Shown piece by piece: positions 43,901-55,900 of a stretch of 60,000 bases of DNA. The stretch lies in the NCBI RefSeq assembly GCF_932526225.1, contig NC_064046.1, positions 7,057,219 to 7,117,218 of the forward strand, in the 5' to 3' direction. This stretch comes from Nematostella vectensis (Eukaryota; Cnidaria; Anthozoa; Actiniaria; Edwardsiidae). Made by a program: the position numbers and the translations under genes. The notes beneath the pieces are model-generated. The model made no database searches and was not told where the DNA came from. It saw only the letters and a list, made by a program, of their open reading frames with translations. Position 1 is the stretch's first letter. Each line of letters starts with the position of its first letter.

Positions 43901-46900
43901 ACGGTGTTGAACGGTGTCAGATGAGTAAGGTGTTTAAGGCGCGCAAAGTACGTTTTTGAAGGATGTCAGATGAGTACGGCGTTAAAGGCGTGTCAGAGTA
44001 CGGTGTTGAAGGGTGTCAGATGAGTACGGTGTTAAAGGCGTGTCAGAGTACGGTGTTGAAGGGTGTTAGATGAGTACGGTGTTAAAGGCGTGTCAGAGTA
44101 CGGTGTTGAAGGGTGTCAGATGAGTACGGTGTTAAAGGCGTGTCAGAGTACGGTGTTGAAGGGTGTCAGATGAGTACGGTGTTTAAGGCGTGTCAGAGTA
44201 CGGTGTTGAAGGGTGTCAGATGAGTACGGTGTTAAAGGCGTGTCAGAGTACGGTGTTGGAGGGTGTCAGATGAGTACGGTGTTAAAGGCGTGTCAGAGTA
44301 CGGCGTTGAAGGGTGTCAGATGAGTACGGTGTTAAAGGCGTGTCAGAGAACGGTGTTACAGGGTTTCAGATGAGTAAGGTGTTGAAGGTTGTCAGATGAG
44401 TACGGTGTTGCAGAGATCCATCTTACCGACGGGTGGGGCAGTCACCACTATGGTACACAGTGGACCGGTCCAGCCTGGGGCACAGATACAGTAGGGCGGC
44501 ATAGCGTCCACGCACGTCCCTCCGTTTGCGCAAAAATTAGAGAGACATGGGCATCCGTCTAGAACGTTCTGCCGATGGACCTTGATGGACGGGTCACTCT
44601 CCATGTTGGCGCCATTCACACTGGTCCCTGCTATACACCCTGGGAGCAAATAACAATGATAAAAACGCCCTGTCATTATCACAAAATTAGAAATTAATTA
44701 ATTCAGCTGGTAAGGTAAGAAAAGTTTCCGTGGTAATATCCGAGAGGATGTCCGCTAGTGAGAGAGCTGACTGTATAATCACGTCTCCGCCACCTATATC
44801 TACGCGCTTTACCTCCAAAGTCTCCTAGCACGGAGACTGTGCCAGACGCTCTCCTTTTACGAGACACCAGGTTAAGGGGCCCAGACAATTGCAAATTTCG
44901 GACATGCACCCCTCCAACGTCGGCGGCGTAACCGTCTCCATCGTTACGCACGTTCGTGCTGATCACAGCACTCCCGTCGTTCTCAACGATCGCTTCGATG
45001 ATACGGACGATTGTGATATTAGGGAGACCCCCGGAAAATATCTCTCCACCACTCATGTCCAGGAGGGTTCGCTGACTGTGCAAGCTGCCGATGACGTAGC
45101 CGCTGTAGTCAAGTTGCATGATCGCATAGTCTCCTTGCCTGCGAACTATCACGCTGTGGTAGACGCCGTCGGTCACGTTGAGCTGCGGAAAGCTTAATAC
45201 AAGCATGCGTGCGCCCAAGCGAAGCACGTAACGGATTTTACTGTCCTTAACCTAAAAACAAGGCAAAACAGAATCACATCCCGAACACAGTGGAATGATT
45301 TTGTAACGTTGGATTCTGTAGATTATCCACAAGCCATCTCTCAGAATATATACTGGGAAAAGAAGAAATAAAGAAGGAAGAAGAAGAAAATCTAGTACAA
45401 GTAGAACAATACAAAAACGATGGATGATGGGAAACGAAAAGAATTTCATGCCTTTCTAGTCTTTCTCTATGCATGCCACAGTGAACAAAAAGAGGCTAGT
45501 TAGACTTACGTCCACTCTCTGGAACTCTGTTCCCATGCGATTGGAGGCAAGGAATACCACAACATTCGTAGCGTCCTCATCCAGCTTAACCTGTAACGCC
45601 AAGGTGGTGTAGAACCTATTGAAGATCTCAGTGGGTGGTGGAACAACCTCACGACGACGACGACGGGCAGCAACCAGATATTCAGTGAAGCTACTGGCCA
45701 GGTAGTAACTCGCTTTACCGCCTGGAAATGTGGAAGGCCGTTAGAAACGTTGTGTGCCCTGGTAAAAGGGAACTCACAACGACGAAAAACTAATTTACAG
45801 TTTAGCACCTTTTTGGCTATGTTCTCCTTGATTTGAATGATTCAAGTCCAAACCACTCCTTAGCCACCGCTAATATTACAACGAGGCCACTCCAGACAGA
45901 AGTCTCGAAAATCAGGTTTCAAATACTTTTTCGGCAATCATAAAATTTGACGTCATACACGCGTCTGTGTCCGAAAGGTATCAAAATTCAGCTATTGTTT
46001 AAAAAATAGTTAAGCAAACGGCGGTAAATGGGTCAGGGCTGGCCTCCTAATGCTGATGTACTACTGTAACAAGAAGCGTTACTTACGTCCGTCGCAGTGT
46101 TTCCCGCTGTATCCAGGGTTGCACACGCAAATGCTGTCCCTAGCCATGAGCGGCTCGCAGTAACCATCGTTCTTACATTCAGGACAAGCAGAAGCGAGCT
46201 GGCAACCTTCTGGGGCATTCACGACTTTAAGTGGGTTCTTAAGATCGTACGGGTTATGATTATCTTTGATATTACGAACACAACCTTTGAATCCCTGCGA
46301 AATAAAATAACACGACCAACATCATAGATGAGAAAAACAACAGTACTAGCCAATGAGCCTCTTCAAACCACTAAACTGAGCTGAACTGAGCTCAACTCAA
46401 CCAAACACAATTCAACTCAGCTCATCGTTACGAGCCACTTATGACTAGCAGTAACCCGCTGGCTATTACCACCCTTGGTGACAATGATCACAGCTGTACA
46501 CTTTTGAAGAAGATACAACACTAATAGCTATTAACCTTAGCACAGTTTTTTACCGTATATGGTATGTCGGGGAAATCCATATTTGGGTTTGAGACGCCTC
46601 CAATCTGCAGTGGACCGAAGCCATCGAGAAAGACAGATCTTCCCAGCATGCGCCCGTAAACGTGACACGATTTGCGGTTCTCCACCACCGTGCCATCTGG
46701 TTTGTGTTCAAGCAAAGCAGTTGAACAGCGGTCGATTATGATTTCGATGTCCTGTTTATACAGAAAAGGTCTTTACAAAACGATTTTGATGTCCTGTTAT
46801 AAAACGAAAAGGTCTTTAGAAAATGAGTTGGATGTTCTGTTTATACAGAAAAGGTCTTTAGAAAACTATTTGGATGTCCTGTTTAGACAGAAAAGGTCTT

Positions 46901-49900
46901 AAGAAAACGATTTGGATGTCCTGTTTAGACTGAAAAGGTCTTTAGAAAACGATTTGGATGTCCTGTTAATATAGAAAAGGTCTCTAATTTAAACGATCAT
47001 CCTTCATGTGTCGTTTCAAATGTAAATTTATGCGAATGAAGATGAAACAGTCGACTTCATTTTTATAGCTTCGAATTAGGTAAAAGAACAGTGTCTTTGT
47101 CTTTCCTGAGTAGAGTTAGTGTATTTCCGTACTTAATGTACCGACGAATGACAGGAAATAAAGGCCTACATTTCATGTATTGATGGACGTAAGAGAGCGA
47201 AAACATATTTAATTAAGCTCTATTAAGATAATTAGCTAGCACTGTTTGCACCAGACTTTAGATGTGTGGAATGTCTTCTCAAGTCAATGAACAGCTTCTT
47301 TAAATAAAATTCATCATCTGGTTGAATGGTTTGTGAGCGAAGAAGGGAAAGTTACGGGAAAACCAAATGTAACCCATGCACGCAGTACAGTTTAGCAAGT
47401 CACGTCGTGTAAGAAGGAGGGATTATGGCACAAACCTTCATATTTCTGAGGACCTGCACAGTATGCCACTCTCCATCATCAAGCCTAGGTCCCTTATCCA
47501 TCTTAACGGTCACAGGATCCAGTCCCAGTGAAACAAAGAGCTCTACGCGACCTCCTCGCAGCACCACGGCAATAAAGTCCTTCAGGCCGTTATTTGCACC
47601 TTCACGCTCAGGTCCCTGATAGACTAACAAACCGTCCGCCGTTTTCGTCATGAACTCGAACTCGAGGTCACTTAAGGAGTATGTCATGAGTTTTGGAAGC
47701 CAAATGTACGAGTTGCCGTAGAATGTGCGTGTTGTCATCTCACATAAGGGACCATGGTACCCTGTGGGACATTTACAGACAAAGCCTGGGCAATCAGGCA
47801 CCGTCTCGTAACACTTGCCACCATGGAGACACGGGTTATGCGGCTTACAGCGCTTTTCAGGTGGGAATACGGCCTCGTAGAGACATTTGGGTAAGATGTC
47901 TATGGAAACGATAGTCAGAGAGGATGCTGGGGCGGGAACTTTTCCGTAATCACCGCTGGCCACGGAGAAATTGGATGACCGTACAAGGATGTTCTTGGCT
48001 ACGCCAACACTTTGACCGACATTGCCTTTGGAGCATTCATCCATTCCTAGTCGACTGACCTTTAACCCTGAAGAGGCAATAATCCAACAATTAATACTGT
48101 TTAGAGAATGACAATTCGCATCGATGAATCAACAAAACAAACATGGCGATAAAGTGTCATGCTGCCGATTTAAGACACTAGATATAAAAGAAGTCAAATT
48201 TATTTCGCAGAAACTTAATAGCTGAAGGGTCGCTAAAGGATATTCAATCCTATAGAATACTTTTATTTAAATGTTAACTCAATCTTTATAATGATTTAAA
48301 TAAATCACAAGAATCTCTTTGTGTTGTCAAAACTAAATTCTCGATACAATTTAACTAATAACAAGAGAAAACACTTTGTTATGATCAACAGCACCTATAT
48401 TTCGGCTGTATACAACAGCCTGCCTCAGGGTGACTCTGATGATGATGATTTCTGTGCTCAGGAATTTTTCAATATACCATGAAAGGTTTACCATTAAAAA
48501 ATGGCAAAATTAAAAAAAAAACAAATGCGAAAAAAGGTACAAATAGAAATTGATAGTATCAAGTAGGGCCTCTGACACCAGGTGACATGGTTACCTACCG
48601 AGGCTTTCTAGCGGTTTCTTGGCGTCAACAAGTTTGGATACAACGTCCCAATGAGGCATGTAACTATCTTTCGCCGCAGCAGTAAAGAACACAACTACAG
48701 CAAGTCCATTATCGTGAGCCTTCTGCACACTAAATATCTTGATATCTCCAGTAGGTACACCCAGAGTGCTAGCAAGCACGTCCTCAAAGCCCTTATAGTA
48801 ATCCCCTACGAAGTACCCAACCTTTCTCATGTCCGTAAACTCAACTGCTACTCCATTGTCGACAGCTTCTTTGTCTATTCGCCGCACTAGGACTCGGACA
48901 GATGACGTTACAGTACTTGGGCTGTCTTTCTTTTCGGTAACACGAATCTTGAGGTTGTACTCCCCCATGGGTATCATGGGGGCGGCCGTAATGTCACCGT
49001 TGCCTTCGTTTACTCTAAAGTAGCTACCCGGCGATTGAGAGTTGAGCTCATAGGTGTTTTCGTCGCCGTCAAAATCATCATCCTGGTAGTATGGTTTCCC
49101 GATGACACCTCCGGTGAAATTCCCGTCATAGGCGTTGACAATGATAAGCAAGCTGCCGTCCTTTGGTGCGTTGTCGTTAACGTCTAGAACGTCAACGTAG
49201 ACGTATGTAAAGTTCTTCTGAGGTTTCGGCCCAACGTTATCCACAGCCTCGATGCCGATCTTCCACACTGGAGCAGCCTCGCGGTCGAAGACACCGTAAG
49301 AATGCAAGTCTACGCTTTCATTAGTCACAGAGACGGGGTCTAGTTTAAAGTTTTCGCCCACTGTTCCGTTGTAAATAGAAAAGGTGATGACTTGGTCCTT
49401 GACAAATGCGTCGGGATCGTAGGCCTTTAGCTTGTTGACAAACTGACGCGCACTCACCCCTTCCTTGATTTGGCCAACGAAGAAAGGGGGAACAAACCAA
49501 GGGCCATTGTCGTTGACGTCAATTACATTAATCCTCACCTCCCCCTCACCCTGGAGTCCACCTGCGTCCGTAGCTGTAACCTTAAGGTGGAACGATGGAG
49601 TCTTTTCTTGGTCCAGAGGTACGCGCGTACGGATAATTCCGATACTTGCATTATTTGGATCAGGTTCTATTGTGAACGCATCGTCGGGATCACTTCGGGG
49701 GTCGATAGCGAATGTGAAGTTCCCGTTAGGACCGCTGTCCCTGTCAACTGCAGTCACAGTAAGCACAGGCTGCCGAGCTCCGACATCCTCCAGCACCGAT
49801 GCGTTATATATCTTTGGTATAAATTCCGGCGCGTTGTCGTTTGCGTCCAGAATTTCAATTACAACATAAGCGGTCTCGTCGCCTTGTAAGGGAGGCATTC

Positions 49901-52900
49901 CGCGGTCTGCCACCGTTAGCGTTATGGTGTACTCTTTCTTTTTCTCATAATCAAGAATTCCCGACACCAGTACAGTACCGTTAAACGGGTCAATGTAAAA
50001 TGCGTGTGGGTCGTTGCCCTGGACCACCACAAACTCAAACTCCGCGTTGGGGCCAACATCCTCATCGGTTGCTGTTACTCGGAGTACCGAGTATCCCGGT
50101 GGCGCATTTTCCGCAACACTACCACGGTAAAATTTTTCCGTAAACTTCGGCTTGTGGTCATTGGCGTCAGAAACATGGATAATACCATCCACGCTTGCAG
50201 ATAGTCTCGGGTTTCCAGCGTCGGTCGCTTTGACGCGTACCTTGAACTTATTGGGAGTCTGCTCCCGGTCGAATGTCACCTTTGTCTTGATAAGTCCAGA
50301 CAGAGGGTCGATGCTGAATTTGTCTCCGGCGGAATCCGTTAGTTCGTAGGAGAGCTTGGCATTTCCGCCTGCCAATGGGTCGTCATCATCGACAGCCTGT
50401 ATGTACATGACGCTTGTCCCGGACGGTTTGTTCTCCTCTACGTATCCAATGTACGGGGACGCTGGGAACCTGATATAAATACAGATATCAATCAGTACTG
50501 TAGTACAACTGGTATCAGCTTGGCTAATGGACATGACCTTCAATAAATCACCGCTACTGGTTCCCTTCGGACGTAGTGGTAACTTAAAGTGATTTAAATT
50601 AAAGTAACTGAAGTGTATTAAGTATATCCCAAAGGGACGGTAAGGTTTGCCCTTAAATCTGCCCGTGCTTCTTCTGCCTCATAGTGTGACGTCATAGTGC
50701 TTTGTCATGGTTACGTACCTTGGATCATTATCGCTGTCGTCGGTTAGGTTGACCCTGACTTCTTCCTGTGAGATGTGTTACGTACCTTGGAGCATTATCG
50801 TTGACGTCCGTTAGGTTAACCCTGATTTCTGCCTGTGCGGTGTGTTTGCCGTCGTTGGCGATGACGGTGAACACCTTGACAGGCGACTCCTCTCGGTCAA
50901 GTTGCTTGCTTCCGGTCCTAATGTCACCCACCCACACGTTGCCTGGGCCACTCGCACGAATGGGCGTGATCTGGAAGTAGTCTTTTCCGCGGTCATCCAG
51001 TGAGAAGGATATTGTGGGGCTGTCAATGTCCGATGCTGTTACCATGACAACGCCCGCACCAGGCCCTGTGTTCTCCTGGATACGAGACTCGTACAGAGGA
51101 CTGGAAAACACGGGTGGGAGGTCGTTCACATCTTGGATCTGTAACCGTACAGAATTGTTGAGCGATAAAGTGGGGGATTGTTGAGGGTATAGAAGGCGTA
51201 GGCGTATGTTGGTGTAGCTTATCTTATATCATTATGCATTCATGAGAGGCGTGACAAGCCCTTGGCCTACACTTCAAAATCAGTGCTACTTCGGTGCCCA
51301 CTTCACTACTTCTTCAGATGACTTACCGTTACAGTAACCACAGCTGTGTCGCTAAACTTGCCATCGGTAGCTGTCACCTCAAGCGTGTAACTGCTTTTTG
51401 TCTCGAAGTCCAGTTTACCATTCACCACTAGCTCACCCTTGACGGGGGAAGTGACGATGGAGAACTTGCCCTCGGGGTCACCCTTTGAGATGAAGTAAGT
51501 AATTTTTGCGTTTTCGCCAACGTCTGCATCAGTAGCGTAGATATCTAACACAGAAGTACCTGTAACCAGAACAGTCGATGTCAAAACAAACTTTCGAGGT
51601 GAAATTTATTAATGGCAACTAGCTAGGAGCTTGATGCTGGATAATACGCAACGGCAGACTAATATATATCATTATGAGCCTTATCGTGAGTCTCGTTACC
51701 TTGTTTGCATCATGAAGGAATACAAGATAGTTAAACTTGCCAACTCTCAATTTTTCTTGTCTTTCTATAGTGAGGGGGTGTACGCGCATAAATAGACCAG
51801 AGTAGGTTTGTCGAACCTTTTTCAAACAATGATTGCCGGGTGTTTTGCTTACCTATGGGTGAATCCTCAGGAACACTGATAGCGTAGCTCTTGGGCGCAA
51901 ACACGGGAGGCTGATCATTCTGATCTACAACCGTAATGTAGAGAATGGCCGACTCTTTGTTGACCCCGTCCTTCGCCGTCACCTCGACGTCATACTTGGG
52001 CGTCACCTCGCGGTCCAAAGTAGTCTTCGTAGTGATCATGCCCGTGCTCGCGTCGATCTGGAAATTGGGGTTATCCTTCATCTCGTATGTCACGCGTCGA
52101 TGCGGTTCACTGCCATCGTCATCGATGGCCTTCATGCTAATAACCTTCGTGGGCGCGGGTTTGTTCTCTAGGACGCGCGCGTTGCGTGTGTTGATCGCGA
52201 GGAGGAAGGCTGGAGAGACGTCGTTTACGTCTATGATGTTGATGACAACCTTAACGGTGGAGTAAAGCAACGTTTTTTTGTCCTTGGCGGCGAATTGCAT
52301 GTTGTAGGTGGTACCCCGCTCGTAGTCGGGCCGATCACCCGTGATGATATACCCGTCCGGCTGGACGCGGAACAGAATTTTCGCGCGAGGATTCGTGTCA
52401 ACGTTCTCGTAGCTGATCTCTGCGCCCGTGCTAGAAGTGGCGGTGATGCGTGTGACCGTAGATCCAGTCTCCATATTTTCGTTGATACTCGCTGTATAAA
52501 CCTGTTTTTATAATAATATATAGGTTAAAGTTATTGCTTCTTCAGGATGATATTTGAAAATTAAGAATAAAGGAAAAAAGAAGAGAAAGATAATATTTGC
52601 GGACAGTTCTGTTATTGGAATCCTTTGATATGCGCTTTGCTTATGTGTCTAGCTATCGCACAAATAAGGACGCGATGGCTTCGAAAATCGTGATTATTGG
52701 GATGTTTGAGATCCATGAGATAATGGTCACGATGATGATGATGAAGATTTTGATAATTGTCACGATGATAAAGATGAAGATTATGATAATGGTCACGATG
52801 ATGAAGATGAAGATTATGATAATGGTCACGATGATGAAGATGAAGATTATGATAATGGTCACGATGATAAAGACGAAGATTTTGATAATGGTCAAGATGA

Positions 52901-55900
52901 TGATGATGATGAAGATTATGATAATGGTCACGATGATGATGATGATGAAGATTATGATAATGGTTACGATGATGATGATGAAGATTATGATAATGGTCAC
53001 GATGATGATGATGAAGATTATGATAATGGTCATGATGATGATGATGAAGATTTTGATAATGGTTACGATGATGACGATGAAGATTATGATAATGGTTACG
53101 ATGATGACGATGAAGATTATGATAATGGTCACGATGATGAAGATAAAGATTTTGATAATGGTCACGATGATGTTGATGATGAAGATTTTGATAATGGTCA
53201 CGATGATGATGATGATGATAATGAAGATTATGATAATGGTTACGATGATGATGATGAAGATTATGATAATGGTCACGATGATGATGATGAAGATTATGAT
53301 AATGGTCATGATGATGATTATGAAGATTTTGATAATGGTTACGATGATGACGATGAAGATTATGATAATGGTTACGATGATGACGATGAAGATTTTGATA
53401 ATGGTCACGATGATGAAGATGAAGATTTTGATAATGGTCACGATGATGATGATGATGAAGATTTTGATAATGGTCACGATGATGATGATGAAGATTATGA
53501 TAATGGTCACGATGATGATGATGAAGATTTTGATAATGGTCACGATGATGAAGATGAAGATTTTGATAATGGTCACGATGATGAAGATGAAGATTATGAT
53601 AATGGTCACGATGATGATGAAGATTATGATAATGGTCACGATGATGAAGATGAAGATTATGATAATGGTCACGATGATGATGATGAAGATTTTGATAATG
53701 GTCACGATGATGATGATGATGAAGATTATGATAATGGTCACGATGATGATGATGATGAAGATTATGATAATGGTCACGATGATGAAGATGAAGATTATGA
53801 TAATGGTCACGATGATGACGATGAAGATGGAGATTTTGATAATGGTCACGATGATGATAATGGAGATTTTGATAATGGTCACGATGATGATGAAGATTTT
53901 GATAATGGTCACGATGATGAAGATGAAGATTTTGATAATGGTCACGATGATGATGATGAAGATTTTGATAATGGTCACGATGATGATGATGAAGATTATG
54001 ATAATGGTCACGATGATGATGAAGATGAAGATTTTGATAATGGTCACGATGATGATGATGATGAAGATTATGATAATGGTCACGATGATGATGATGATGA
54101 TGATGAAAATTATGATAATGGTCACGATGATGAAGATGAAGATTATGATAATTGTCACGATGATGAAGATGAAGATTTTGATAATGGTACGATGATGATT
54201 GGGATGTTTGTGTTGACGATATGATTACAATCTACAATCTATGATACTTATGACGATGATAATCATCAAGATGATGATGGAAAAACTATGTGACTGACAT
54301 AAACATAACAGGACATACCTGTTGAGAAAATTTTGGTGGTTCCTCATTCGACACGAGTATCTCGATCTGGGTGGTGTACTTTGTGGGTTTACCGGGTTGC
54401 GTCCCAGCGATAGACTCAACATCCTTAGCAGACACCTCCAAAAGTAGCTTCTTCCCAGTTTCCAATTGTAGCCGGGCGGGATTAGTATTGGTTCTGAGTA
54501 TCCCCGACGAATCCAACCGGAAGAGCCCCCCAGCAGAGTCTAATAATGCGTACTTGATCTTAGCGTTAGAGCCACTATCTGCATCAGTAGCTTGGACCGT
54601 AAGAATATTGGACCCGTTAGGCGCACTGGAAAACACGCTCCCGAAGTACTTAGCGGCGAGGAAATACGGCCTGTTATCGTTCACGTCTTCTACATTAATG
54701 GTCAAGTAGCAATACCAAAGTAATCTCTCAGATTCATCTTGCTTCGAAGACCCGTCCTCTGCCTTGATAATTGCATTATAACTGTCCTTGTTTTCTCTGT
54801 CGAGGCTGGTGAGGCTGCGGACAACACCAGTACGGGGCTCGATGGAGAAGAGAGTCTGTGAGCTGGCGTCCTCAATGGAGTAAGTTATCTGTCCGTTCTG
54901 CCCTCTGTCCGCGTCCGTAGCCGTCAGTTGCGTGATTTTAGTGTCCCGCGGGTCATTCTCGCGGATGCTGACTGTCCCGCAGTTGGTGAATTGTGGTACG
55001 TTGTTGTTAGCATCTGCGACGTTGAAAGTGACGGATACGGTACTTGTGAGTCCTCCAGAGTCTTTGGCCATCACCTAAAAAAAAGACAATGGCAGTGAAA
55101 AAGCAACCCTATTTCTGGAATGACTTTCTAGGGTTAGAGAATCTTTTTAAGATTTGTCAGTAAATCCTAGCAAAACAACAAGTTTGGAAAATTATCCATT
55201 TTTTGTAAGCTCTGTATTTCTATATTTCGAATGTCGAATGAAAACAACTACAAATATGTAGCTGACAAAGGCAGATAGATAGAATCAACGTTTTATCTTG
55301 ACTTGCACAACCGATATGTCCTTTGTAAGGACGATCTGGCTAGCAGGACAAACAAATGACCCTGAATTACAAACTTTATTAGACGAAATCACCCAGAATA
55401 TATATTAAAAACTGATGACAAAAAAAATTAATTTGTTCCGCTGACTGCCTTTCTTTTCACTAGTGCAACCCCTTATCCCCAAGTCTCCTTCAGCAGCCTT
55501 CGTGGTCTCTTTCACGCAAGCGCTGGTAGCTACACTCGGGCTACCAGTGCTTGCGTGACAGAGACCTGAACTCTGCTGGGGTACTACTACTATTTCCCTT
55601 TATTGCAGTTTCTTTCGCCACGCCAAGGTACGAATCCCCACTCTAAAAAAAACGTATTTTCAAACCTGGCTATCCTCACCTGCAAGGTATACTGGTTCTT
55701 GTTCGGGTCCAGAGCACTGTTCAGTGTGATCACGCCGGTTGATTGATCCACAGAGAATTGTAAAGCACCACCTGCCTTTGAATAGGTCACCGCGTCTCCA
55801 TCTGCGTCCACTGCTACCACGATCGCGAGGGATTCGCCGGTTGCGGCGCCCTCGGCTACGCGGAACTCATAGGCGCTCTTTAGAAAGGTAGGGCGGTTGT

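Noticed and set aside
44703-44812. Extension of cadherin exon 45251-44813 to the stop near 44703
   Set aside because: A donor GTAAAG at 44812 joins in phase to GCIAGTSVNG, completing the LamG domain; the extension reads non-conserved basic sequence to a stop.
50717-50763. Extra cadherin exon (duplicate of the exon end)
   Set aside because: Its 47 nt would break the frame between exons 51138-50786 and 50469-48599, which join perfectly without it.
52597-54195. 532- and 501-codon frames on opposite strands
   Set aside because: Low-complexity translation of a trinucleotide-based minisatellite within a cadherin intron; composition (Met/Ile/Lys/Val only) is not protein-like.
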